Positions 8,328-17,361 of a stretch of DNA of 29,528 nucleotides are shown here, piece after piece (positions within the stretch are counted from its first letter, which is position 1; every line of letters begins with the position of its first letter). A model generated the notes under the pieces. That model did no database searches, had not been told where the DNA came from, and was given only the letters and a program-made list of their open reading frames with translations. The DNA comes from Desulfuromusa sp. (GTDB lineage Bacteria > Desulfobacterota > Desulfuromonadia > Desulfuromonadales > Geopsychrobacteraceae), in NCBI GenBank assembly GCA_029933365.1, contig JAOZOH010000033.1, forward strand, positions 1-29,528, written 5' to 3'. Made by a program: the position numbers and the translations under genes.

Positions 8328-9123
8328 TGATTTTTTGTTGCGAGCTTTGCTCGGAGGGCTGGGGGTTGCTCTGGTCGCTGGCCCTTTCGGGTCGTTTGTT
8401 GTGTGGCGACGGCTGGCATATTTTGGTGACACCCTGTCCCATTCAGCACTGCTTGGGGTTGCTTTAGGTTTTATCCTCCATATCAATCTTACGGTTGGAA
8501 TTATTGTTATCTGCCAACTTCTTGCCATCCTTTTGTTTTATAGTCAGCGGCAGCGGCAGTTGGCAAGCGATACCATGCTCGGTATCTTTGCTCATGGAGC
8601 TCTTTCTCTGGGGTTGGTGGCATTATCTTTTATGGAGGATGTCAGGATTGATCTGGTCGCCTACCTGTTTGGCGATATTCTGGCGATCAGCAACAGTGAT
8701 TTAGGCTGGATTTTTGCCGGCGGTGGTATCGCATTGGCCGGTTTACTCTGGCTCTGGAAACCGTTACTTGCCATCACCATTCATGAAGATCTGGCGCGGG
8801 TAGAGGGGGTTCCGGTTGATCAGGTTAACTGGATATTCCTCGGTTTGATTGCCCTGATCGTCGCTGTCATGATGAAGGTTGTAGGCATGTTATTGGTTAC
8901 GGCATTATTAATTATCCCTGCAGCCACCGCTCGACGCTTTGCTGGAAACCCGGAAATAATGGCACTACTTGCCAGCCTGATCGGCTGTTTGGCTGTTTGT
9001 GCCGGGCTGTATGGCTCATTTCAGTGGGACACCCCAACGGGTCCGACAATTGTTGTGGCAGCCTGTCTGATATTTATACTTGGGTTTCTGATACCGAGAG
9101 GGCTGTTTTTAAAAGGACAATAA
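8320..9123 (+). CDS. znuB: Zinc ABC transporter permease ZnuB
   Basis: A 267-residue ABC-3 family permease with about eight hydrophobic segments. Family-typical stretches include [20 protein letters not shown], the ATPase-contact loop [16 protein letters not shown] and [18 protein letters not shown]. It forms the inner-membrane channel for the ZnuA-delivered zinc. ATG 8320 has AGGAG eight bases upstream and overlaps the znuC stop; the frame is open upstream to 8227 but those residues overlap znuC's His-rich tail. Convergent with kbl, 18 bases away; no hairpin terminator is visible in that gap. Confidence 0.95.
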   Translation: MIDDFLLRALLGGLGVALVAGPFGSFVVWRRLAYFGDTLSHSALLGVALGFILHINLTVGIIVICQLLAILLFYSQRQRQLASDTMLGIFAHGALSLGLVALSFMEDVRIDLVAYLFGDILAISNSDLGWIFAGGGIALAGLLWLWKPLLAITIHEDLARVEGVPVDQVNWIFLGLIALIVAVMMKVVGMLLVTALLIIPAATARRFAGNPEIMALLASLIGCLAVCAGLYGSFQWDTPTGPTIVVAACLIFILGFLIPRGLFLKGQ

Positions 9124-9141
9124 CTCTTACAATGTACGAAG

Positions 9142-10329
9142 TTAGAGACCTAACTGTTTCTTCACCCGGCCAAAGGCTTCAATCGCAAATTCCAGATCAT
9201 CCGACGTTAGAGCCGCCGACATCTGCGTGCGAATACGTGCCTTGCCTTTTGGCACCACCGGGTATGAAAAAGCAACCACGAAGATGCCCTGTGCCAACAT
9301 GGCCTCAGCGAACTTTCCCGCAACCATTGCATCGTGCAGCATCACCGGAACAATGGGATGTTCCCCCGGCAAGAGTTCAAACCCGTGCTTTTCAAGACCC
9401 TGGCGAAAGATCGCTGTATTTTTTCGTAGCTGATCGCGTAGCGTACCGGATTCGCTCACCAGGTCGATGGCTTTCATGGCTCCGGCCACCGCTGGCGGAG
9501 CTACGCTATTGGAGAAAAGGTAGGGCCGCGAGCGCTGTCGCAGTAGGTCAACAATCTCTTGGTGTGCGCTGGTAAACCCGCCACTGGCACCACCCAGGGC
9601 TTTACCCAAGGTGCCGGTAATAATATCGACTCGCTCCATGCAACCTCGATACTCGGGGGTGCCGCGCCCACCCGCGCCAATAAAACCAGTAGCATGGGAA
9701 TCGTCGACATGAACCAGAGCATTGTACTTTTCGGCCAGTTGACAGATTTCATCAACCCGGGCGATATAGCCATCCATGGAGAAAACCCCATCGGTTGTGA
9801 TCAGCTTAAAACGCGCACCGTTTTTATCGGCGGCTTGCAACTGTTTTTCCAGGTCTAGCATATCGCTGTTGTGGTAGCGGTAGCGCTTTGCACTACACAA
9901 TCGTACTCCGTCGATAATACTGGCGTGATTGAGCTCATCGGAAATAACCGCATCTTCTTTGCCCAGCAGGGTTTCGAACAGACCACCATTGGCATCAAAG
10001 CAGGAGGGATAGAGGATGGTATCCTCAGTGCCTAAAAAATCACTGAGTTTGTCTTCAAGTTGTTTATGCAGAGTCTGGGTCCCACAGATAAACCGGACTG
10101 ATGCCATGCCGAACCCCCACTCTTTTAAAGCAAGTTTGGCAGCAGCGTTCACCTCCGGGTGCTGGGCAAGGCCGAGGTAGTTGTTGGCGCAGAGGTTTAA
10201 CATCTCTCTACCGCCGAGACCTACATGAGCACTTTGTGGAGTCGTAATGAAGCGCTCGTGTTTATACAGACCGGCAGACTCAATTTCTTTCAGTTCGGCG
10301 TGCAAATAGTCTTGAAAATTACCGTACAC
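9142..10329 (-). CDS. kbl: Glycine C-acetyltransferase (2-amino-3-ketobutyrate CoA ligase)
   Basis: A 395-residue PLP enzyme of the alpha-oxoamine synthase family, cleaving 2-amino-3-ketobutyrate with CoA to glycine and acetyl-CoA. The PLP lysine is K243 in [26 protein letters not shown] and [11 protein letters not shown] are the usual cofactor- and substrate-binding segments. Length equals the E. coli enzyme (398). It starts with GTG at 10329, backed by GGGAG seven bases upstream. It acts directly after Tdh, whose gene lies upstream on the same strand across a 213-base gap filled by a palindromic repeat; that gap may uncouple expression of the two. Confidence 0.96.
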   Translation of the reverse strand: MYGNFQDYLHAELKEIESAGLYKHERFITTPQSAHVGLGGREMLNLCANNYLGLAQHPEVNAAAKLALKEWGFGMASVRFICGTQTLHKQLEDKLSDFLGTEDTILYPSCFDANGGLFETLLGKEDAVISDELNHASIIDGVRLCSAKRYRYHNSDMLDLEKQLQAADKNGARFKLITTDGVFSMDGYIARVDEICQLAEKYNALVHVDDSHATGFIGAGGRGTPEYRGCMERVDIITGTLGKALGGASGGFTSAHQEIVDLLRQRSRPYLFSNSVAPPAVAGAMKAIDLVSESGTLRDQLRKNTAIFRQGLEKHGFELLPGEHPIVPVMLHDAMVAGKFAEAMLAQGIFVVAFSYPVVPKGKARIRTQMSAALTSDDLEFAIEAFGRVKKQLGL

Positions 10330-10363
10330 GGTTTTTCTCCCTTTGATCCTATGAATTAAAAAA

Positions 10364-10510
10364 GATTAGCCACCAAGACACGGAGACACCAAGAAAATCA
10401 AAATCATTTTAACGCAGAGACGGAAAGGGGCAGAGAAAATCAAAAAGTCAAAATCTAACCTTTTTGTTTTCTCTGCGTTCTCCGCGCTTCTCAGCGACTC
10501 TGCGTTAAAA
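10364..10510. repeat. Palindromic intergenic repeat inside tdh-kbl operon
   Basis: TTTTAACGCAGAG (10407-10419) is exactly complemented by CTCTGCGTTAAAA (10498-10510). Inside it, a second pair, GCAGAGAAAATCAAAAAG against CTTTTTGTTTTCTCTGC, matches with one missing base. The left flank has the word CCACCAAGACACGGAGACACC. This ACGCAGAGA/CACCAAGA vocabulary is a widespread intergenic repeat in many bacterial genomes (from memory). As RNA it would fold into a long hairpin between tdh and kbl. Confidence 0.85.
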
Positions 10511-10542
10511 AGCCTTCCTCGGCCTTATTGCTCAGGGTTCTG

Positions 10543-11571
10543 TCAAGATTCCCAATTCAAGATAACCTTGCTCGCTTCACCGGCGTTCATGGCAGTAAAA
10601 CCCTGTTCAAAATCAGTATAGTCCAGACGGTGGGTGATCACTGGCGAAATATCTAACCCCGACTCAATCAGCACCGACATCTTGTACCAGGTTTCGTACA
10701 TTTCACGACCGTAGATACCTTTCAGAGTGAGCATATTAAAAATCACAATATTCCAGTCAATAGCCACATTGTCACCGGGGATTCCCAATATGGCAACCTT
10801 GCCACCGTGGCACATGTTGGTCAACAAATCCTTAAATGCTGCAGGGTTGCCGGACATTTCCAGACCCACATCAAAGCCCTCTGCCATTCCCAATTTTTTT
10901 TGCACATCGGCAATGCTTTCCCTGGTGACATCTACAGTACAAGTTGCCCCTAATGTTTTGGCCAACTCCAGCCGTTGCGGATTGATATCGGTGATTACGA
11001 TATGTCGAGCACCGGCGTGGCGACATACAGCGGCAGCCATAGCACCAATCGGGCCGGCACCAGTGATCAGAATATCTTCAGCGAGAAGATCATATTGCAG
11101 GGCAGTATGTACTGCATTGCCAAAAGGGTCGAATAATGCAGCCACATCCAGATCGATCCCCGGGAGATGCTCCCAGACGTTGGACATGGGCAAAACCAGA
11201 TACTCGGCAAAAGCTCCGGGTCGGTTGACCCCGATACCGCTGGTATGGGCACAGAGGTGACGACGTCCGGCCATGCAGTTACGACAGCGTCCGCACACCA
11301 CATGCCCTTCACCAGAGACAATCTGTCCGGTTTGAAAATCAATCACATTGGAACCGACCGCGACGATCTCGCCGACAAACTCATGCCCCACAACCATCGG
11401 CACAGGGATGGTTTTTTGCGCCCAGGTATCCCAGTTATAGATGTGCAGATCAGTGCCACAAATGGCAGTACGCTTTATTTTTATCAGAACATCGTTGATG
11501 CCGATTTCTGGTTCGGGAACATCTTCCAGCCAGAGACCGGGTGCAGATTCTCTTTTAACCAACGCTTTCAT
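10543..11571 (-). CDS. tdh: L-threonine 3-dehydrogenase
   Basis: A 342-residue zinc medium-chain dehydrogenase oxidising L-threonine to 2-amino-3-ketobutyrate with NAD+. Catalytic zinc region: C38 (AICGTD), H63-E64 (VVGHEF). Structural zinc lobe: C93, C96, C99 and C107 in [15 protein letters not shown], the same numbering as E. coli Tdh. The Rossmann motif is [14 protein letters not shown] 11571 is preceded by a strong GGAGG nine bases upstream. With Kbl downstream it converts threonine to glycine plus acetyl-CoA. panE ends 91 bases upstream on the same strand, so read-through is possible. Confidence 0.97.
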   Translation of the reverse strand: MKALVKRESAPGLWLEDVPEPEIGINDVLIKIKRTAICGTDLHIYNWDTWAQKTIPVPMVVGHEFVGEIVAVGSNVIDFQTGQIVSGEGHVVCGRCRNCMAGRRHLCAHTSGIGVNRPGAFAEYLVLPMSNVWEHLPGIDLDVAALFDPFGNAVHTALQYDLLAEDILITGAGPIGAMAAAVCRHAGARHIVITDINPQRLELAKTLGATCTVDVTRESIADVQKKLGMAEGFDVGLEMSGNPAAFKDLLTNMCHGGKVAILGIPGDNVAIDWNIVIFNMLTLKGIYGREMYETWYKMSVLIESGLDISPVITHRLDYTDFEQGFTAMNAGEASKVILNWES

Positions 11572-11662
11572 TGTGCAATCCTCCGCGATAAAGTTGAATA
11601 AAGGACAAAAAATCTAATATCTTAGAAAGTTGCCTCCCAATCATCGGTGACAATATTTACAA

Positions 11663-12580
11663 TCAGGATGAGTTTTCCCCACAATCCAATAGAGTATACA
11701 GCATTTCAACCCGTGGCATGCTGATTTCGACAGCTTTAGCTTGTTGCAGTGGTACCGCATAGATCGCTTCCAACTCCAGCGGTTTACCCTCTGCGCGATC
11801 AATCATCATGCTCGGTTGGTAATGATTCATATTTTCAGTAAAGGAGATGAGCTGTTGGCTGAATCCTGGGGCATCAATCGGTTCTTCCAATGATTGTGCA
11901 TTAGCTCCGGCGATAACTTCGAGCATTAAATCTTTGGCAAGTTTTTTACTGGCTGGATGGTTAAGCAGATCGGTGACATCTTTTTTGAGCAGTGCACATA
12001 AACCGTTAAAAGGGATGTTCCAGACCAGTTTTTCCCAACGGGCGCGACGTAGATCGCTGACAGCAGTGCACGCAACACCCGCCGCTTGAAACATCCTTGC
12101 CAGGTCGTGGCTGCGCTGACTTAATCCTCCTCTGAATTCGCCGAGGCGAATTTTGCCCTCGCCCAGATGATGGACTGTGCCCGGTTCTCCACGATTGCTG
12201 CAAAGAAAAGCAACTCCACCAAGGATCCGTTCTGCACCGAATGCTTCAGCCAGTAACTCTTCATTCCCAAGCCCATTCTGTAAGGTCAGAATTGCGGTTT
12301 CAGTCCCCAGCAGGGGGTTGACCAGATCGATCAGGTGATGGTTGGAAATAGTTTTCAGCCCGACAATCACCAGATCGACCGGACCGATCTCTGGTGCGGT
12401 CTGATAACCGGTTACTTGTGGGAGGTGAAAGTCGCCATTGACGGAATAGACTTTTAATCCGGTTTTTTGGATTGCCTGATAGTCTCGCCGAAATAAAAAA
12501 TTGATATCATGACCACTGCGTTGGAGCATGGCACCATAGTAGAGGCCAAGAGCTCCAGAGCCGATGATTCCGATTTTCAT
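11663..12580 (-). CDS. panE: 2-dehydropantoate 2-reductase (ketopantoate reductase)
   Basis: A 305-residue ApbA/PanE-family protein. N-terminal NADPH fold with GSGALG (residues 7-12) and RRDY cofactor end; C-terminal helical domain with the family segment RWEKLVWNIPFNGLCALL, whose Lys is the likely catalytic lysine, and a late conserved Glu in PLELEAI. It would reduce ketopantoate to pantoate for CoA synthesis. The family contains paralogues acting on other 2-keto acids, and no panB/panC is next to it, so the exact substrate is likely but not certain. It starts 13 bases after the TPR gene and is probably co-transcribed with it. Confidence 0.88.
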   Translation of the reverse strand: MKIGIIGSGALGLYYGAMLQRSGHDINFLFRRDYQAIQKTGLKVYSVNGDFHLPQVTGYQTAPEIGPVDLVIVGLKTISNHHLIDLVNPLLGTETAILTLQNGLGNEELLAEAFGAERILGGVAFLCSNRGEPGTVHHLGEGKIRLGEFRGGLSQRSHDLARMFQAAGVACTAVSDLRRARWEKLVWNIPFNGLCALLKKDVTDLLNHPASKKLAKDLMLEVIAGANAQSLEEPIDAPGFSQQLISFTENMNHYQPSMMIDRAEGKPLELEAIYAVPLQQAKAVEISMPRVEMLYTLLDCGENSS

Positions 12581-12593
12581 GATTCAGATCCTG

Positions 12594-13460
12594 TTAAAAG
12601 TTGAATAGAGCTTGCAGTTGTGGGTGCCCCTTCTGCCAACCGAGGGATAGTCCAAAGCGCTGTTGAAACCGTTCTAAAAATTGATCTTGTTGCCGCAGAT
12701 TGAATTTGTGTGCGTTGTTCATGGCATTATAAATATTACCTCCGTACCAGCCGATTTCAAATAGGGCTAAAATCCCAGCAACCGCATAATTATTATTGTC
12801 CCACGCTTCCACCGCCCCATAAATAAAAGCAGCGTTGAGCGCAAAAGCCATTCCTGCCTGACGGGGTCTCTCGGTGTAAAGTTGTCCGGCTCCAGGAAGG
12901 ATGGCGGAGAGAGTCCCGGCCAGTTGCGGGGATTTTTGGTGCAACTGTTGATATTCATCAAGGCTGAGTGACAGTTGCTGATTTAATGGAGTGAGAAGTT
13001 GGTTGAAACTGTTACGCGCTTCATCAGGCATATTTTGTCGCAGTTGACTGAGGCCGATTTTGTACACAGCTGTTTCTTTATTTGCAGTGGGAACATCATT
13101 TTTTAATTCCTGATAGCGCCGTTGAGCTGTGGCATAGTCACCTCTGTCGTAGGCAGCATCGGCATAAAGTTGTTTTGCTGTAACCGCTTCATTGCTCTCC
13201 GGGTAGAGATTCCAGACCTTTTCCAACATCAAATCAGCTTGCTCCCAACGTTCTCCCACTACCAGACTTTTGGCGATAGCCAACTGGGCGTAAGCGGAAC
13301 GGGAATCCTGGGGATAGTAGTGCAGAAATCGTTTATATTCGGTGATAGCTCGATAATAATCTCCTTCTACCGCAAGACTGTCGGCAAAAGAGATGAGATC
13401 GGGTTTTGCGTAGGCTGCTGGCACAAAAATAAGCAGAAGAAGTAATAAAAATGCTGGCAT
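12594..13460 (-). CDS. Exported TPR protein with PGAGQLY C-terminal domain
   Basis: A 288-residue protein with a clear signal peptide (MPAFLLLLLLIFVPAAYA). Residues about 20-150 are tetratricopeptide-like repeats (ADSLAVEGDYYRAITEYKRFLHYYPQ; YDRGDYATAQRRYQEL; RQNMPDEARNSFNQLL). The C-terminal part has SAILPGAGQLYTERPRQAG followed by hydrophobic stretches, the pattern of DUF5683/TM2-like domains (PGxGQxY). It is probably envelope-associated. I cannot assign a function. ATG 13460 has only a distant AAGG; the next gene panE follows after 13 bases, but the pairing may be only transcriptional. Confidence 0.8.
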   Translation of the reverse strand: MPAFLLLLLLIFVPAAYAKPDLISFADSLAVEGDYYRAITEYKRFLHYYPQDSRSAYAQLAIAKSLVVGERWEQADLMLEKVWNLYPESNEAVTAKQLYADAAYDRGDYATAQRRYQELKNDVPTANKETAVYKIGLSQLRQNMPDEARNSFNQLLTPLNQQLSLSLDEYQQLHQKSPQLAGTLSAILPGAGQLYTERPRQAGMAFALNAAFIYGAVEAWDNNNYAVAGILALFEIGWYGGNIYNAMNNAHKFNLRQQDQFLERFQQRFGLSLGWQKGHPQLQALFNF

Positions 13461-13614
13461 ATTGTTCGTGACCTTGTTTGTAATAGTCGAATAGAGAGTT
13501 ATCCGAAAAATCTAACACAACCCTCTGGGGATGCTCTAGCAAAATCCGTATTGTCCAGTCTTTAGAAAAAGGATTTCCTTTTTTTATTCAGGAAGTTAGC
13601 TCTTAATTATAACT

Positions 13615-13643
13615 TTGACGAAATAAGTCATTTGTGCTATCAT
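13615..13643 (+). promoter_or_regulatory. Sigma-70-type promoter of carD
   Basis: TTGACG (-35, 13615-13620) and TATCAT (-10, 13638-13643) are separated by exactly 17 bases, placing transcription start near 13650, a short leader before the GTG at 13672 with its AAAGGAG site. Confidence 0.7.
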
Positions 13644-13671
13644 TGGCAGCTCTAACCAAAGGAGTTTAATT

Positions 13672-14151
13672 GTGTTTAAAGTCGGCGATATGGCAGTTTA
13701 TCCAACTCAAGGAGTTGGAGTTATTGAGGATATTGAAGTTCGCGAGTATTCAGGTCACAGTCAGAATTTTTACATTTTGAGAATTGTCGACAGTGACATG
13801 AAAATTATGATTCCAGTAACAAATGTCAGTAATGTTGGGATGCGGCGTTTAATTGATCAGCAGCGGATTACCGGAGTTTTTGATGCCTTGGCCGAGCCTT
13901 CCATTGGTGGGAAGGTTGCTTCATGGAGTCGTCGGCAAAGGGAATACAACGATAAATTAAAAACCGGGGATTTGCTGGAAGTGGCTCAAGTGTTACGCGA
14001 CCTGTACCAAATTGGGACGGGGAAAGAACTTTCTTACGGAGAGAAAAAAGTTCTGGAGCAAGCTCGCAAGTTGCTGGTGACAGAAGTGGCTCTGGCCGAA
14101 GGAGCCAAAGAGGCTCAGGTTGTTCAGCGGCTGGAAAATATTTTCCACTAA
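13672..14151 (+). CDS. carD: CarD-family transcriptional regulator
   Basis: A 159-residue CarD/CdnL protein. The N-terminal RNA-polymerase-interaction domain (FKVGDMAVYPTQGVGVIEDIE, about residues 2-60) resembles the RID of TRCF and binds the beta subunit; the C-terminal helical domain (about 65-159, with SWSRRQREYNDKLKTGDLLEVAQVLRDL) contacts DNA upstream of the -10 box and stabilises open complexes. It starts at GTG 13672 with GGAG seven bases upstream. A good promoter precedes it and a hairpin terminator follows, so it is largely its own unit although the isoprenoid and tRNA-synthetase genes follow on the same strand. This carD-ispD-ispF-cysS neighbourhood is one I associate with Geobacter relatives. 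Confidence 0.93.
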   Translation: MFKVGDMAVYPTQGVGVIEDIEVREYSGHSQNFYILRIVDSDMKIMIPVTNVSNVGMRRLIDQQRITGVFDALAEPSIGGKVASWSRRQREYNDKLKTGDLLEVAQVLRDLYQIGTGKELSYGEKKVLEQARKLLVTEVALAEGAKEAQVVQRLENIFH

Positions 14152-14176
14152 GGTTTTCTGACATTGCAGAAATAAG

Positions 14177-14213
14177 GACCAGGTAGCAATTATGTGCCTG
14201 GTCTTTCTGTTTG
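14177..14213 (+). terminator. Rho-independent terminator after carD
   Basis: GACCAGG (14177-14183) pairs with CCTGGTC (14197-14203) across a 13-base loop, followed by TTTCTGTTTG. The T-tract is interrupted, so some read-through into ispD is possible. Confidence 0.75.
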
Positions 14214-14276
14214 TGATATCTTTTAGTGTCCTTAATAGATCAATTTGAGCCTAAGACAGCTCTCAGTGAGTACAAA

Positions 14277-14981
14277 ATGATGAAAGCAACTGTCCTTATC
14301 CCGGCAGCGGGAATGGGCCACCGGATGGGGGGCTCAGTCAGAAAACAATATCTTGAACTCTTTGGAAAGCCAATTCTGGCCCACACGTTAACCCTGTTTG
14401 AAAATCATCCACTCGTAGAAAATATTTATCCGATAGTTCCCCCCGATGATATTTCCTACTGCCAGCAGCAGATTGTTGACCGCTATGGTTTCAGTAAAGT
14501 GCGTCGAATCGTTTCCGGTGGTGCCGAGCGGCAAGATTCTGTCAGAAATGGCTTGGATGCGTTAGTTAAAGATGGTTTTGATCAGCCACAACGACCAATT
14601 ATCATCCATGATGGTGCACGCCCTCTGTTCGATTGTAAACAGCTATCTGCTCTGATTGAGATTGTTCGAGAAACCGGTGCCTGTACCATGGGAGTCCCTG
14701 TTAAAGATACAATCAAGGATGTCGAGAATAACAGAATCATAAGTTCTCCAGATCGGAGTCGATTGTGGCAGGCGCAGACGCCGCAGGGGTTTCAATATCA
14801 ATTGATCAGGAACGCTTTTGACCGAGCTGATGAGGATGGTTTTACTGCTACCGATGACGCATCCCTATTGGAGAGGCTTGGTCATCCTGTCCAGATTCTT
14901 GAAGGTGATTACCGCAATATCAAGGTCACGACCCCGGAAGATATCCTGATAGCGGTTGCTTTGCTGGGAGGTTCAACATGA
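14277..14981 (+). CDS. ispD: 2-C-methyl-D-erythritol 4-phosphate cytidylyltransferase
   Basis: A 234-residue enzyme of the MEP isoprenoid pathway, making CDP-methylerythritol from MEP and CTP. The nucleotide-binding signature [11 protein letters not shown] sits at the start, with [11 protein letters not shown], the family motif HDGARP and the C-terminal TTPEDILIA. Length fits the E. coli protein (236). I chose ATG 14277 (ATG 14280 follows at once), with GTGAG just upstream; a GTG at 14226 would add 17 residues that do not look like IspD. Its stop overlaps the ispF start by four bases (ATGA), consistent with coupled synthesis of two consecutive-pathway enzymes (IspE, which acts between them, is not in the window). 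Confidence 0.96.
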   Translation: MMKATVLIPAAGMGHRMGGSVRKQYLELFGKPILAHTLTLFENHPLVENIYPIVPPDDISYCQQQIVDRYGFSKVRRIVSGGAERQDSVRNGLDALVKDGFDQPQRPIIIHDGARPLFDCKQLSALIEIVRETGACTMGVPVKDTIKDVENNRIISSPDRSRLWQAQTPQGFQYQLIRNAFDRADEDGFTATDDASLLERLGHPVQILEGDYRNIKVTTPEDILIAVALLGGST

Positions 14982-15490
14982 TGCGTATCGGCCACGGTTA
15001 CGATGTTCATCGTCTGGTTCAAGACCGGCGTTTGGTTATCGGTGGTGTTGAGATTGATTACGATCTGGGATTGCTGGGACATTCAGATGCTGATGTTCTG
15101 TTGCATGCGATTTGTGACGCTATTCTCGGGGCACTCGCTCTTGGGGATATCGGTAAACATTTTCCCGACACGGACGCCGCTCTAGCTGGAATCGACAGCC
15201 GTGAGTTGCTTCGTGAAGTGATTACAAAAATGGTTGCAGCGGGTTACCTGCTGGGGAACCTGGATGCAACTATCATCTGTCAGAAACCAAAACTGGCACC
15301 CTATATTTCGGATATGGTAGAACGGGTTGCCGAAGATTGCCGAGTAGCAACAGGGCAGATCAATATTAAGGCGACAACGACGGAGAAACTTGGATTAACG
15401 GGCCGCGGCGAAGGAATTGCAGCGCATGCCGTGGTTTTATTGCAACGGGATGCAAAACGCCTGGCTGCTAAACGTGCAGCAATTATTTGA
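14978..15490 (+). CDS. ispF: 2-C-methyl-D-erythritol 2,4-cyclodiphosphate synthase
   Basis: A 170-residue IspF, cyclising CDP-ME 2-phosphate to MEcPP with release of CMP. Zinc ligands are in GHGYDVHRL (D and H near residues 9-11) and [11 protein letters not shown] (His); the family signature [20 protein letters not shown] is intact at the C-terminus. Slightly longer than the E. coli enzyme (159) through a short basic tail. Start ATG 14978 has GGGAGG about six bases upstream inside ispD. glnS begins 44 bases later. Confidence 0.97.
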   Translation: MMRIGHGYDVHRLVQDRRLVIGGVEIDYDLGLLGHSDADVLLHAICDAILGALALGDIGKHFPDTDAALAGIDSRELLREVITKMVAAGYLLGNLDATIICQKPKLAPYISDMVERVAEDCRVATGQINIKATTTEKLGLTGRGEGIAAHAVVLLQRDAKRLAAKRAAII

Positions 15491-15534
15491 TGGCTTAGCC
15501 ATTACTTATTATTTTTTAGATAGAGGATATTTGC

Positions 15535-17199
15535 ATGAGTACAGCAGAACAACCTGTTATTTCAAATTTTATCCGTACCATTATTACTGAAGATCTTGAA
15601 AGTGGTAAACGTGATCAAGTTATCACTCGCTTTCCACCAGAACCGAATGGTTATCTCCATATTGGGCATGCCAAAAGTTTCAGCCTCAATTTTGGCTTGG
15701 CGGAAGATTTTGGCGGGTGCTGTCACCTCCGTTTTGATGATACAAATCCAGTCAAAGAAGAAGATGAGTATGTTGAAGCAATTAAGGCTGATGTGCACTG
15801 GCTTGGATTTGATTGGGGTGACCATCTCTATTTCGCTTCCGATTATTTCGACCAACTTTATCTCTGGGCAGTACAACTGATCAAAGCGGGGAAAGCCTAC
15901 GTTGACAGTCAGACAGCTGAGCAGATGCGCGAAAATCGCGGTACGTTGACCGAAGCTGGGGTTGATAGCCCGTTTCGGAATCGCAGTACTGAAGAAAGTC
16001 TTGAACTGTTTGAAAAGATGAAAAATGGTGACTTTCCTGACGGTACCCACATTTTACGCGCCAAAATAGACATGAGTTCTCCCAATATGAATTTACGCGA
16101 CCCCGCCATGTACCGAATTCTTCATGCGCATCATCACCGTACCGGGGACAAATGGTGCATCTACCCGATGTATGATTTTGCCCACGGGCAAGGGGATTCA
16201 ATTGAGGGGGTGACTTACTCAATCTGTACTTTGGAATTTGAGGATCATCGCCCTCTTTATGAGTGGTTTATTCAGGAACTGGGAATATTTGCGCCACAAC
16301 AGATTGAATTTGCCCGGTTGAATCTGAGTTACACGGTGATGAGCAAACGGAAGTTGCTGCAACTGGTGAATGACAAACATGTCTCCGGCTGGGATGATCC
16401 CCGTATGCCAACTCTGGTGGGAATGCGTCGGCGGGGTTATCCAGCAGAAGCGATACGAACTTTTTGCGAGAGGATCGGAGTTGGCAAAGGAGCCAGCTGG
16501 ATAGATCTGTCAGTTCTAGAAGAGTGTGTGCGGGAACAGCTCAATACGACCGCTTTCCGGCGCCAGGCGGTGTTTAATCCACTTAAAGTGACACTCTCCA
16601 ATTATCCAGCAGATAAAATTGCAGAGTTGGATGCACCTAACCATCCGCAACAACCTGATCTGGGAACCCGGAAGTTGCCATTCAGCCATGAGCTGTACAT
16701 TGATCGGGATGATTTTATGGAGGAGCCCCCGAAAAAATTCTTCCGCCTTGGCCCTGGCAGGGAAGTGAGGTTGCGCAATGCCTATATCATCAAGTGTGAA
16801 GAGGTGGTTAAAGATGAGAATGGCGACGTGATCGAACTTCGTTGCAGTGCTGACCTTGACACCTTGGGGAAAAATCCTGCCGATGGGCACAAAGTGAAAG
16901 GGATCATTCATTGGGTCTCAGCCGCTCAGGCAGAAAAAGTGGAAGTTCGTTTGTATGACCGCCTGTTTAAACAGGAAAATCCTGATAAGGTAGAAAACTA
17001 TCTGGATGCCCTTAATCCTGAATCTGTAAAAATCTCTACAGCTCTGGTCGAGCCGGGGCTCCTGGAAGCAAAAAAGGGCACCACGTTTCAGTTTGAACGG
17101 GTTGGATATTTTACGGTCGATAGCGAAGATTCACAGTCGGGAGTGCCGGTTTTTAACCGAACTGTGACGTTGCGGGATACCTGGGCAAAGTTGAAATAA
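15535..17199 (+). CDS. glnS: Glutaminyl-tRNA synthetase
   Basis: A 554-residue class I aminoacyl-tRNA synthetase charging tRNA-Gln with glutamine. HIGH motif in [15 protein letters not shown] (about residue 42); the KMSKS-like loop is VMSKRKL (about residue 268). The C-terminal two beta-barrel anticodon-binding region is complete ([20 protein letters not shown]..., ending [15 protein letters not shown]). Length equals E. coli GlnRS (554). Having this enzyme means the cell does not need the GatCAB transamidation route for Gln-tRNA. Start ATG 15535 has AGAGGA upstream. A palindromic repeat separates it from cysS. Confidence 0.98.
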   Translation: MSTAEQPVISNFIRTIITEDLESGKRDQVITRFPPEPNGYLHIGHAKSFSLNFGLAEDFGGCCHLRFDDTNPVKEEDEYVEAIKADVHWLGFDWGDHLYFASDYFDQLYLWAVQLIKAGKAYVDSQTAEQMRENRGTLTEAGVDSPFRNRSTEESLELFEKMKNGDFPDGTHILRAKIDMSSPNMNLRDPAMYRILHAHHHRTGDKWCIYPMYDFAHGQGDSIEGVTYSICTLEFEDHRPLYEWFIQELGIFAPQQIEFARLNLSYTVMSKRKLLQLVNDKHVSGWDDPRMPTLVGMRRRGYPAEAIRTFCERIGVGKGASWIDLSVLEECVREQLNTTAFRRQAVFNPLKVTLSNYPADKIAELDAPNHPQQPDLGTRKLPFSHELYIDRDDFMEEPPKKFFRLGPGREVRLRNAYIIKCEEVVKDENGDVIELRCSADLDTLGKNPADGHKVKGIIHWVSAAQAEKVEVRLYDRLFKQENPDKVENYLDALNPESVKISTALVEPGLLEAKKGTTFQFERVGYFTVDSEDSQSGVPVFNRTVTLRDTWAKLK

Positions 17200-17208
17200 T
17201 ATTCCAAT

Positions 17209-17313
17209 CCTTCTCCATGAGGGAGAAGGTGGCTGAAAGCCGGATGAGGGGGAAACCATGAGCATTTCCGTTACAGTACCCCCTCACCCTGACCCTCTCC
17301 CTCAGGGCGAGGG
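17209..17313. repeat. Imperfect palindromic repeat between glnS and cysS
   Basis: The left half reads CCTTCTCCATGAGGGAGAAGG...GGATGAGGGGG and the right half CCCCCTCACCCTGACC...CTCAGGGCGAGGG; read on the opposite strand, the right half aligns with the left with a few mismatches and a gap. The words CCCTCACCCTGACCCTCTCCC are a very common extragenic repeat in proteobacteria (from memory). It may fold in the glnS-cysS transcript; there is no T-run, so it is not a clear terminator. Confidence 0.8.
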
Positions 17314-17361
17314 AAATGTTTCAAAATATAGCGTACATAATAATTTTCACGGAGTTTTCAT

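Noticed and set aside
8997..9575. 192-codon plus-strand frame crossing the znuB-kbl junction
   Set aside because: It overlaps znuB and runs antisense to kbl, with low-complexity Pro/Arg sequence typical of a shadow frame.
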